From positions 1-6,222 of the forward strand of contig JBGOUJ010000464.1 in NCBI GenBank assembly GCA_041477005.1: a stretch of 6,222 bases of DNA, read 5' to 3'. The position numbers were made by a program, and so were the translations under genes. The notes beneath the pieces were generated by a model. The model did not search any database. It was not told the origin of the DNA and was given only the letters and a program-made list of their open reading frames with translations. Source of the stretch: JBGOUJ01 sp041477005 (lineage in GTDB: Bacteria > Acidobacteriota > Terriglobia > Bryobacterales > JACQDG01). Positions 1-5,906 of the stretch are shown piece by piece. Each line of letters opens with the position of its first letter. Position 1 is the first letter of the stretch.

Positions 1-87
1 CAGCGATCAGCTCTCAGCCATCAGCTCTCAGCCATCAGGTATCGGCAGCCGCCGGACAGCACTCCGCTTGCTGAAAGCTGACGGCTG
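1..87. repeat. TCAGC-type extragenic repeat with inverted arms
   Basis: A 14-bp unit, GCTCTCAGCCATCA, occurs twice in tandem (10-23 and 24-37), and a partial, diverged copy precedes it. An inverted copy lies at 70-87: bases 15-32 pair with 70-87 at 16 of 18 positions, leaving a loop of 37 nt. The right arm ends 2 bp before the permease stop codon (90-92). In a minus-strand transcript the element would therefore fold just after that stop and could protect or terminate the mRNA, although no U-tract is visible. I remember similar TCAGCTNTCAGC repeats from large bacterial genomes, including acidobacteria and planctomycetes, but cannot check that here. The left end may continue beyond base 1. Confidence 0.75.
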
Positions 88-89
88 CC

Positions 90-1289
90 TTACTCATATC
101 GCAGGGCGTCGGTGGGGTTGAGGCGCGCGGCGCGGGAAGCGGGCAGGATGCCGAACACCACGCCGACCGTGCAGGAAACGAGCATCGCCGCGGCGATGGA
201 AAGCGGAGAAATCGGGATCTCTACGCCCCGCAGAAAATGGCGCGCCACGAGCGGCGCGGCCACTCCGAGCACGATTCCCGCCGTCCCGCCGATGAAGCTG
301 ATGGCGCCGGCCTCCAGCAAAAACTGGGAGCGGATGCGGCCGCGGGTGGCGCCCACCGCCATCCGGATGCCGATCTCGTGCGTCCTTTCGGTGACCGTTA
401 CCAGCATGATGTTCATGATGAAGATCCCGCTGATCGTCAGGGCGATGGCCGAGACCAGCAGCAACACCAGCGTCAGCCCGGTCGAGATCCGTTTCGCCGT
501 GCTCAGCAAGTTGGCCAGATTGGCGACCGTGTAGACCGAGCCGGGCCGGTGCCGGCTGACCAGAATCTGCCGGACCAGCCGCGTGAGAGGTTCCACGTCG
601 GCCGAGGAGCGCGCGGCCACGTAAAGCGGGTCGACTCGCAGGTTCTGCGAGAAGTATTTCATCACGCTGATCGGGATCAGGATCGACTCGCCCGAGATTT
701 CCGACTGGCCGAAAGTGTCCACGCCCTCGTGAAAGACGCCGATGATGGTGAATTGCAGGCCGTGGATCTGGATCTGGTTGCCCAAAGCGTTGGGCCCCGA
801 TCCATAGAGGCGCTGGGCCAAATCGGGCGTGAGCAGGCACACCTTTTGCCGGCCGAGCAGCTCCAGGTCGTCAAAGAAACGGCCGGCCCGCATGGCGAGG
901 TGTCGCACCTCGCGGTAATCGGTGTTCGAGCCCAGCACGGCGAGCTCCCGCTCACGGCCGTCGAAGACCACGCGGTCGTAGCTCTTGACGACGCCGGCCA
1001 CGCCCAGCGCGCGATCGCCGAGATCTCGCCGGACGGCGTCCACATCGTCCACCGTGATGTGGTCGCTTTGCTGGCCTGCTGCGCTCCCGCCTGCCTCGTA
1101 ATAGGCGTAAATGAGGTTCGATCCCACCCCCTCCACCAGCCGCAGCACGAAGGCCCGGCCGGCCAAGGCCACCGTCACCACAATGACGACCGAAGCGTTG
1201 CCGATCACCATGCCCAGGCCGGTGAGCGTGGCGCGCAGCTTGTTGGCCCATAACGCGGCAAGGGCGAAGCGGATGGAATCGAGAATCAT
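90..1289 (-). CDS. MacB/FtsX-family ABC transporter permease
   Basis: This 399-residue inner-membrane protein has the MacB layout. TM1 lies near residues 22-47 and contains the family-like LRATLTGLGMVIGNASVV. A periplasmic core domain (MacB_PCD type) covers roughly 50-265. A C-terminal FtsX domain has three helices near 272-298, 328-350 and 363-388. The ERTHEIGIRMAVGATRGRI stretch (301-319) and the PASRAARLNPTDALRYE end (383-399) are classic for the family, so the C-terminus is complete. MacB-type permeases pair with an ATPase and a HlyD adaptor to move substrates or transmit force across the envelope; the substrate is unknown. No nucleotide-binding domain is fused or encoded nearby in the window. 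I chose the ATG at 1289 because MILDSIRFALAAL matches usual MacB N-termini. An upstream in-frame ATG at 1325 would add 12 residues encoded by repeat DNA. No Shine-Dalgarno sequence is visible before 1289. It is the last gene of the minus-strand block in the window. Confidence 0.93.
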   Translation of the reverse strand: MILDSIRFALAALWANKLRATLTGLGMVIGNASVVIVVTVALAGRAFVLRLVEGVGSNLIYAYYEAGGSAAGQQSDHITVDDVDAVRRDLGDRALGVAGVVKSYDRVVFDGRERELAVLGSNTDYREVRHLAMRAGRFFDDLELLGRQKVCLLTPDLAQRLYGSGPNALGNQIQIHGLQFTIIGVFHEGVDTFGQSEISGESILIPISVMKYFSQNLRVDPLYVAARSSADVEPLTRLVRQILVSRHRPGSVYTVANLANLLSTAKRISTGLTLVLLLVSAIALTISGIFIMNIMLVTVTERTHEIGIRMAVGATRGRIRSQFLLEAGAISFIGGTAGIVLGVAAPLVARHFLRGVEIPISPLSIAAAMLVSCTVGVVFGILPASRAARLNPTDALRYE

Positions 1290-1299
1290 GTCTGGCGCG

Positions 1300-1379
1300 G
1301 AAACCGCAGATAGACGCCGATGCACGCCGCTACCTGCTTTGGTTTGTATCTGCGTTTATCTGCGTTCATCTGCGGTTTC
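1300..1379. repeat. Helically phased ATCTGCG inverted repeat
   Basis: The right arm is built from 10-bp units beginning ATCTGCG (ATCTGCGTTT, ATCTGCGTTC, ATCTGCGGTT). The left arm holds the complementary pattern of GCAGAT/GCCGAT units, also with a 10-bp period. Bases 1300-1327 pair with 1352-1379 at 23 of 28 positions, with a 24-nt loop. The element fills most of the gap between the TPR gene stop and the permease start. It ends 10 bp before the permease ATG, and it also creates an alternative in-frame ATG at 1325. From memory, this repeat type is abundant between genes in acidobacteria and some other phyla; its function is unknown to me. Confidence 0.85.
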
Positions 1380-1446
1380 GATTGCTTCGCATGTTCTAAC
1401 GGTCGCGGCTTCCATCTCGGAGAGGAGCCTGCTTCCGGGCCGAGCC

Positions 1447-2220
1447 TTACAACTTCTTCAGTAGGGCATGAACTTCCGACGGCGGCGAATCGTCCGGGCG
1501 CCGTTTGGAGCGCAGGTACTCGTGAAGCAGTTGGCGCGCCCTCTCCGGATCCCGCTTGGAATGCACCAGCTCCTTGCCTCGGGCGAACAGCACCGGCGGC
1601 CAATCCGGGGCCATTTTTGCCGCCCGATCGAACATCTCGTCCGATTCGGCGTAACGGCCTCGCTCGGAAAGGAAGCCGGCCAGCTCCAGCACGCGCCCCA
1701 CCTTCTCCGGCTGCAGCTCCATCGCGAGACGGAATTCGCGCTCGGCCCCTTCGTAATCCTTGCGCTTGACCAGAAGCAGCGCCTGTGCCCGGTGACCCTC
1801 CGCGGGATGGATCTCGGCCAGGCGCGCAACCACCGATTCGGCCTTTTCCTCGCCGCCTCCCAGGAAGCTGGGCGCGGCCAGGTAGTAATCGAGCAAATCG
1901 TTCAGCGCCTCGAGATTCTTACCGTCCAGCTCCACGGCTCGCTCGAAGGCGGCGCGAGTCTTCTTGGCCAGCCCGGCTGCGTGGAAGATGCTGGCGCGCT
2001 CGGCCTGCCGTCCGTGCGCCTTTCCCAGCCAGAGGTAATACCTGGAAACCGACGGCTGCTCGCGAGCGGCCCGCTCGAACAGGGTGACCGCATGCTCGTA
2101 TTTCTCTGCCCCATAAGCATCCACGCCCTGGGAAAACAGCGCCTCGGCATCCGGAGCGGCAGCGGCCGGCGCGAGCAGCAGCAAAGCGGCCGGCAGGAGA
2201 TAGGTAGTGGGAAAGCTCAT
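1447..2220 (-). CDS. Secreted tetratricopeptide-repeat (TPR) protein
   Basis: The product is 257 residues. It starts with a probable Sec signal peptide (hydrophobic core near 8-21, likely cleavage after the AAAA run around 20-22). No lipobox cysteine is seen, so it is probably a soluble periplasmic protein. TPR-like helical pairs are visible near 24-57 (ALFSQGVDAY..AVTLFERA), 58-103 (YYLWLGKAHG..AAFERAVELD), 141-175 (EGHRAQALLL..AEREFRLAMELQP) and 176-208 (LELAGFLSERGRYAESDEMFDRAAK). The loop APSFLGGGEEKAE (116-128) looks family-specific and resembles acidobacterial TPR proteins I remember. TPRs bind proteins, so a scaffold role beside the adaptor and permease is reasonable but inferred. Its ATG overlaps the adaptor gene's stop as ATGA (4 bp), and no Shine-Dalgarno is visible, so translational coupling is likely. 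It ends with TAA at 1447-1449; a repeat then separates it from the permease. Confidence 0.88.
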   Translation of the reverse strand: MSFPTTYLLPAALLLLAPAAAAPDAEALFSQGVDAYGAEKYEHAVTLFERAAREQPSVSRYYLWLGKAHGRQAERASIFHAAGLAKKTRAAFERAVELDGKNLEALNDLLDYYLAAPSFLGGGEEKAESVVARLAEIHPAEGHRAQALLLVKRKDYEGAEREFRLAMELQPEKVGRVLELAGFLSERGRYAESDEMFDRAAKMAPDWPPVLFARGKELVHSKRDPERARQLLHEYLRSKRRPDDSPPSEVHALLKKL

Positions 2221-3428
2221 GTGGCGATCACGGGCCGGACCTTCTGGCCGGGCGCCAGGACCCGCTCGCCCGGCAGCACGACGGTCTGGTTTTCGCTCAG
2301 GCCGTCCAGCACTTCAAACCGGGCGGCGTCGTGGATCCCGAGACGGATGGGCTGGCGCACGATGACGCCGCTCGAATCGACCACCAGCGCAAAGGTCGCG
2401 CCGCCTTCCCGCACCACTGCGTCGCGGGGTATCGCGAGCGCGTTCTCGGCGCCGCCGGTTCGGATCTCGACGTTGACGGTGATGTTGGGCAGCAGGCGGC
2501 GGCCGGGATTGTCGATCGTACACAGCACTTCGCCGACGCTGCGCGTGCCGGCCATCTGCACTTCCGAAGGCAGACGCTCGACGACCCCCTGCCAGGAGCC
2601 GGCGGGCAGGGCGTCCCAGGTGATGCGCACGGGCTGGGCCACCTGCAGCCGCCCCAGCTCCGGCTCATCCACCAGCACGCGCACGCGCACCTTGTCCACC
2701 TGGCCCACTTGGCCGGCCCCGGCGCCGGCGTTGTAAAACACGCCCGGGCGGAGGCTGAGCGAATACAGGATGCCGTCGGCCGGAGCGGCGATCTCGGTCT
2801 GTTGCAGGGCGTGGGTGGCCTGGGCTACGGCGATCTCGGCCTCGCGAATCCTGGCCTGCACCCGCTCGCGGTCCTCCGGGCCGAGCAAGGAGCGGCGCTT
2901 CCGCTCGAGCGCCGACAGGTCCGCCTCGGCTTTCACCAAGTGCTGCTGCTGCTCGAGCAGCTCGGAACGCGAGGCGGCCTGCCGCTCCAGCAGCCGCTGC
3001 AGGGCGGCGACCTCCCGCTCGGCGACCTCCTTTTCCAGGCGCGCCCGGGCGAGGGAGGAATCGATTTCCGTCATCTCCGCGACCGAGCCGCCGCGCTCCA
3101 CCCGCGCGCGATCGGCGCCCGCGATCTCCAGCCCAGCCTGCGCGCGGCGGACGGCTTCGCGCGCCGCGGTGTCATCGACTTCCGCCAGCCGCTGCCCGCG
3201 CCGCACCGCGTCACCTTGCTGCACGTTCACCTTCAGCACCGTCACCGCCGAGCGCACGTAGATGGATATATTGCCGAGCGCTTCCACCTTGCCGTTGGTG
3301 GTGAGCAGTTGCACCAGATTGGCGCGCCGCACCCGTGCGGCGGGGGCCTCCGGCAGCTCCGGCCGCCGATAGAACCACACGGCGGCGATGAGCAGCACTG
3401 CGGCGATGGCGGGAACAATCCGTCTCAT
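2217..3428 (-). CDS. HlyD/RND-type periplasmic adaptor subunit
   Basis: This is a 403-residue membrane-fusion protein, a usual length for the MacA/HlyD/AcrA group. An N-terminal anchor (residues 4-20, IVPAIAAVLLIAAVWFY) holds it in the inner membrane. The split lipoyl domain appears as 51-88 (VLKVNVQQGDAVRRGQRLAEVD) and about 209-240 (QQTEIAAPADGILYSL). Between them lies a long coiled-coil hairpin, about 91-208, rich in E, R, A and Q. A beta-barrel (about 247-325) and a membrane-proximal domain (about 330-400, with AIPRDAVVREGG) follow. Such adaptors bridge a permease to an outer-membrane channel. Here the partner is presumably the MacB-like permease two genes downstream; no outer-membrane factor is encoded in the window. 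Its stop overlaps the TPR start. The start at 3428 lies only 6 nt after a strong hairpin, and no Shine-Dalgarno is visible. The substrate cannot be told from the sequence. Confidence 0.93.
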   Translation of the reverse strand: MRRIVPAIAAVLLIAAVWFYRRPELPEAPAARVRRANLVQLLTTNGKVEALGNISIYVRSAVTVLKVNVQQGDAVRRGQRLAEVDDTAAREAVRRAQAGLEIAGADRARVERGGSVAEMTEIDSSLARARLEKEVAEREVAALQRLLERQAASRSELLEQQQHLVKAEADLSALERKRRSLLGPEDRERVQARIREAEIAVAQATHALQQTEIAAPADGILYSLSLRPGVFYNAGAGAGQVGQVDKVRVRVLVDEPELGRLQVAQPVRITWDALPAGSWQGVVERLPSEVQMAGTRSVGEVLCTIDNPGRRLLPNITVNVEIRTGGAENALAIPRDAVVREGGATFALVVDSSGVIVRQPIRLGIHDAARFEVLDGLSENQTVVLPGERVLAPGQKVRPVIAT

Positions 3429-3434
3429 GTTATG

Positions 3435-3456
3435 GGACAGGCGCTTCCGCCTGTCC
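3435..3456. repeat. REP-like perfect hairpin at the adaptor gene start
   Basis: The 9-nt arms GGACAGGCG (3435-3443) and CGCCTGTCC (3448-3456) are exact complements around the tetraloop CTTC. On the minus-strand mRNA the stem ends 6 nt before the adaptor ATG and covers the place where a ribosome-binding site should be. There is no U-tract, so it is not a normal intrinsic terminator. A second, weaker stem lies in the same 105-bp gap: bases 3489-3495 pair with 3501-3508 with one bulged C and a 5-nt loop. The CAGGCG/CGCCTG type resembles widespread extragenic palindromes. A role in translation control or mRNA stability is an inference. Confidence 0.8.
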
Positions 3457-3533
3457 TGCTGGGTGCGCGGCTCGGAAGGCGCATCCTGTTTGGCCGGGCG
3501 GGCCCAAACCTGCTCCGCACTCCGGCGGCGGCG

Positions 3534-4334
3534 CTAAGGCGCCGCTTTCCGGTAGGCAAAATCCCAAACCTGAATATTCAGCTTGTCCTGCGCAAACTGC
3601 ACCACGGCATATTCGCCGGGCGAGAGGGGCTCAACCGGCCAGATCTTGTAGACCGCTGGCGCCAACTGCTGGCGAAAGACCTCCACTTCCTTCTGCTCCT
3701 CGATCGTTTCCTTGGTGATCGGAACGATGGTCAGGTCTTCCACGATGCGCGAGTCCTTCTTCGGGGTGAGGCGCACGATTCCGAAGCGCTCGGTTTTATC
3801 CAGCCGGATATAAAATGGCGGCGCCGGCGAGTTTACGACGAAGGCGGACCGGGATCCGTCCAGCTCCACGGTGGCCTTGCCCGCCACGATGGGGATGGGC
3901 GACACGGCCTTGAGCACCGAGCGCCGCTTGTTCCCTTTCACTTTCGTCTCCCCTTGCTTGAGCGCCGTGATCTGTTCCCCGTTCACCCAGTAAACCCCGT
4001 CATCCAGCGGGACGCGATGCAGCTCGGTGCGCCCCTGGCGCTCGTCCTGCCGCTCGATACGGTCTTCTTCGGCCCGCTGCCGCTCGTCCTCGGCGACCTT
4101 CTTCTGTTCCTGCGCCGTGCGGTCCAGGTCGACCAGGTCCAGCGGGATCTCCTCCCAACCGCTCCGCTCCACGCTGTAGAATCGGACCCGGTTCCCCACC
4201 ACCTGGTATTCGCGTACCAAGTGGTCGGAGCCGTCTTTCAGGTACAATCGGATATTGCCGGCCGCGAGCAGACTCAACCCGAGTAGGGCCACGCCGAGCG
4301 GGATCCAGCCGAGCAGTCTCCGGGGCGCTCCCAT
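3534..4334 (-). CDS. Membrane-anchored protein of unknown function
   Basis: The 266-residue product has a hydrophobic segment at 9-26 (GWIPLGVALLGLSLLAAG), read as an uncleaved anchor or signal peptide, with most of the chain outside the cytoplasm. Next comes a small sheet-like motif with VREYQVVGNRVRFYSVERSG (40-59) and WEEIPLDLVDL (60-70). A highly charged stretch rich in Q, E, R and D follows (about 72-101), probably helical or coiled coil. A beta-rich C-terminal half ends in EYAVVQFAQD..QVWDFAYR (241-262). The YSVER-x2-WEEIP block resembles unknown-function proteins I remember from acidobacteria; I cannot name a domain. The ATG at 4334 is the only Met before the hydrophobic segment; a longer reading upstream would run into the divergent gene and is rejected. 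It is the first gene of the probable operon, just downstream of the divergent promoter region, and no clear Shine-Dalgarno is seen. Confidence 0.82.
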   Translation of the reverse strand: MGAPRRLLGWIPLGVALLGLSLLAAGNIRLYLKDGSDHLVREYQVVGNRVRFYSVERSGWEEIPLDLVDLDRTAQEQKKVAEDERQRAEEDRIERQDERQGRTELHRVPLDDGVYWVNGEQITALKQGETKVKGNKRRSVLKAVSPIPIVAGKATVELDGSRSAFVVNSPAPPFYIRLDKTERFGIVRLTPKKDSRIVEDLTIVPITKETIEEQKEVEVFRQQLAPAVYKIWPVEPLSPGEYAVVQFAQDKLNIQVWDFAYRKAAP

Positions 4335-4376
4335 GGCAGTTGCCGTAGAGTTGGACGCGTTCGACAAGGCCGACGT

Positions 4377-4398
4377 TGCCCTATACGAGTATAGTGCA
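4377..4398. promoter_or_regulatory. Palindromic operator candidate
   Basis: The core CTATAC-GA-GTATAG (4381-4394) has perfect 6-bp arms. It extends outward through one mismatched pair (4380/4395) to TGC...GCA, so nine of ten arm pairs match around the central GA. It sits in the middle of the 84-bp divergent gap and covers the candidate minus-strand -10 box, as a dimeric repressor site would. PadR-family regulators are often found near MacB-like permeases in acidobacteria (general knowledge, recalled). Which regulator binds here is unknown, and no regulator gene lies in the window. Confidence 0.55.
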
Positions 4399-4416
4399 TT
4401 CAAATACCGTTGTAGA
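4388..4416 (-). promoter_or_regulatory. Sigma70-type promoter candidate for the minus-strand operon
   Basis: Read on the minus strand, TCTACA (4411-4416, 4 of 6 to TTGACA) and TATACT (4388-4393, 5 of 6 to TATAAT) are separated by exactly 17 bp. Initiation would fall near 4381, giving a leader of about 47 nt before the ATG at 4334. A plus-strand TATAGT (4390-4395) overlaps the same place and could serve the divergent gene, but I see no good -35 for it. Confidence 0.45.
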
Positions 4417-4418
4417 TT

Positions 4419-5132
4419 ATGACTCCGGCCACCCACGCCGTCGTCGGCGCCGTCGCCGCCACCCGCGTTCGTAATTTCGGCCTCGCCCTGGCCGCCTCGT
4501 TTGCCCTGCATTTTGTCCTCGACGCGATCTATCACTTCGAGGCGTTCTACGAGCTGTCGGTGCCCGGGCGCTGGACCTACCAGCAGACTATGGCGGTGCT
4601 GTTCGCCGCGCTGACCGTCCCGGGCCTCGCGGCGATGGTGTGGATCTGGCGGCGGAACCGGCAGGTGTGGCTGTTCAGTTGCTATGCCCTTGTGATGTGC
4701 GGCGTGGCCTTCGAGCAGCGCTGGGAGTGGAAGCTGGCTTGGGCCACGCTGATCACCGCGATCTGGCTCCCGCTGGTCTCGACCCCCCTGGCCCGCCGCT
4801 GGGTGCTCTGCGGGTTCGTGGGTTACTTGCCTGATTGCTTGAAATTTCCCTTCCCGGCTCTCCATTCTCTGCATGTCGCCGCCCACTATCGAGCCGCTCA
4901 CAACCTGGGCGATTGGCTCTCCCTGCTGGGACGGGGCCGCTGGGAGATCCCGTTCAACTCCCGGGCCCTCGATCCCTATTACCAGATCGGCTACGGCCTG
5001 ACCATGCTGCTGGAAGCGGCGATCCTGTGCGGCTGCCTCTACTGGCTGGTGCGGCGTCTCTCAGTGACAGATCTGGCCGCCGTCGACCACCAGGCTGATT
5101 CCGTTGACGAAGGAAGCCTGGTCCGAAAGTAG
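4419..5132 (+). CDS. Polytopic membrane protein, possibly DUF457/YdjM-like
   Basis: The product is 237 residues with about five hydrophobic segments (near 20-38, 55-77, 85-98, 107-124 and 190-212). It opens MTPATHAVVGAVAA, followed by HFVLDAIYHFE (31-41) with H31, D35, H39 and E41. A second polar cluster, LPDCLKFPFPALHSLHVAAH (137-156), has D139, H149, H152 and H156. Thr-x2-His-x3-Gly openings with membrane-embedded His/Asp clusters recall YdjM/DUF457-type putative metal-dependent membrane hydrolases. The match is by eye and incomplete, so the enzymatic role is uncertain. The start at 4419 fits the THxxxG opening; no Shine-Dalgarno is visible and the transcript may have a very short leader. 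The last 23 residues (215-237), polar and probably cytoplasmic, are encoded opposite the 3' end of the SDR gene and may be a non-conserved extension. It is transcribed away from the transporter operon and shares its promoter region. Confidence 0.75.
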   Translation: MTPATHAVVGAVAATRVRNFGLALAASFALHFVLDAIYHFEAFYELSVPGRWTYQQTMAVLFAALTVPGLAAMVWIWRRNRQVWLFSCYALVMCGVAFEQRWEWKLAWATLITAIWLPLVSTPLARRWVLCGFVGYLPDCLKFPFPALHSLHVAAHYRAAHNLGDWLSLLGRGRWEIPFNSRALDPYYQIGYGLTMLLEAAILCGCLYWLVRRLSVTDLAAVDHQADSVDEGSLVRK

Positions 5133-5810
5133 GAAAGCCACGCAAGCCGCCACCTCTTCCGGCCGGCCGAAGCGCCGCAGGGGAATCTTCTGATGATACG
5201 CGGCCACGAAAGCGGCGTCCTCCCGGGGCTTGGCGGTGAGCTTGGTTTCAATGAACCCCGGCGCCACGGAGTTCACCCGGATCCCGAACGGCCCCAGCTC
5301 GGCTGCCATAGTCTTAGTAACGCCTATAACGCCGAATTTCGACGCATTGTAAGCGGTCAGCATTTCTTCGCCGACCAGGCCGTTGGTGGAGGCGATATTC
5401 ACGATGGCGCCGCGCCGCCGGGCCACCATGCCGCGCGCGGCGCGGCGCGAGCAGTAGTAGAGGCCGGAGAGATTGACGGCCAGGGTGCGCTGCCAGTCTT
5501 CGTCGCTGGTCTCGGTCGAAAGGGCCATGGGGGCGATCCCGGCGGCATTCACCACGCCGTCGATCGGTCCGAGATCAGCTTCGATCTGGTCGAAAACCCG
5601 TCCCACAGCCGCGGAATCCGAAACGTCGAGAACCGCGAACCGCGACCGCGGGCGCCGCAACCCGGCCTGCAGCCGGCGGCCGCCTTCGGCGTCGACATCG
5701 ACGGCCGCCACGCAGGCCCCACCGGCGTCGAGCGCGCGGCAAATCGCCGCCCCGATGTCCCCCGCGCCCCCGGTGACCACAACCAGGCGATCCTCGAATG
5801 AGTAAGGCAT
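5061..5810 (-). CDS. SDR-family NAD(P)-dependent oxidoreductase (FabG-like)
   Basis: This is a 249-residue classical short-chain dehydrogenase/reductase of normal length and complete. The Rossmann motif TGGAGDIG is at 13-20. D38 in AAVDVD, at the end of beta-2, suggests preference for NAD(H) over NADP(H). Also present are the LDVSD adenine-ring motif (61-65) and NAAG (88-91). The catalytic tetrad is N113, S141, Y154 and K158 (YNASK, 154-158), followed by PG at 184-185 and the C-terminal SFVNG..VVDGG block (233-245). Family members reduce 3-oxoacyl thioesters or oxidise sugars and other secondary alcohols; the substrate cannot be chosen from sequence alone. The ATG at 5810 is supported by the N-terminus and by a good Shine-Dalgarno 6 nt upstream. 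The gene appears monocistronic here. Its 3' end overlaps the converging membrane-protein gene by 72 bp. Confidence 0.95.
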   Translation of the reverse strand: MPYSFEDRLVVVTGGAGDIGAAICRALDAGGACVAAVDVDAEGGRRLQAGLRRPRSRFAVLDVSDSAAVGRVFDQIEADLGPIDGVVNAAGIAPMALSTETSDEDWQRTLAVNLSGLYYCSRRAARGMVARRRGAIVNIASTNGLVGEEMLTAYNASKFGVIGVTKTMAAELGPFGIRVNSVAPGFIETKLTAKPREDAAFVAAYHQKIPLRRFGRPEEVAACVAFLLSDQASFVNGISLVVDGGQICH

Positions 5811-5816
5811 CTGTAG

Positions 5817-5822
5817 CTCCCC
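5817..5822 (-). promoter_or_regulatory. Shine-Dalgarno of the SDR gene
   Basis: The minus strand reads GGGGAG, followed by a 6-nt spacer and the ATG at 5810. It is the only strong ribosome-binding site in the window and fixes the SDR start. The other coding starts lack a comparable sequence. Confidence 0.75.
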
Positions 5823-5830
5823 GGCTGGTT

Positions 5831-5854
5831 CCGACCCGCGGGGGTCAGGGTCGG
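5831..5854. promoter_or_regulatory. Competing hairpins upstream of the SDR start
   Basis: CCGACCC (5831-5837) pairs perfectly with GGGTCGG (5848-5854). Alternatively GACCC (5833-5837) can pair with GGGTC (5842-5846), so two exclusive stems are possible. On the minus strand they would lie in the SDR leader, ending 8 nt before the Shine-Dalgarno. No riboswitch class is recognisable. The structure could equally be an extragenic palindrome. Confidence 0.4.
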
Positions 5855-5906
5855 TTCCGGCGCCCCCTTAACTTACATCAGAAACAGAAGCCGCGAAAGG
5901 ACTATG

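Noticed and set aside
1290..1380. CRISPR-like array from the 10-bp ATCTGCG units
   Set aside because: The units are contiguous, only 10 bp long and arranged as an inverted repeat. There are no spacers and no cas genes.
1416..1444. Short CTCGG/CCGAG stem just after the TPR stop as a terminator
   Set aside because: The arms are 5 bp with a 19-nt loop and no U-tract on the minus strand, so it is too weak to call.
1468..2736. Plus-strand open frame of 422 codons opposite the TPR and adaptor genes
   Set aside because: The opposite strand encodes recognisable TPR and HlyD proteins; this frame shows no recognisable motif.
2331..4286. Long plus-strand open frame of 651 codons opposite the adaptor and unknown genes
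   Set aside because: It crosses two well-supported minus-strand genes and has the H/R/L/Q/G-rich composition typical of antisense shadows in GC-rich DNA. It shows no domain pattern.
4335..4901. Upstream extension of the unknown-function gene to an ATG at 4901
   Set aside because: The extra N-terminal part is low-complexity and H/G/R/Q-rich. It lies opposite the plus-strand membrane protein and precedes the hydrophobic anchor, so the ATG at 4334 is a far better start.
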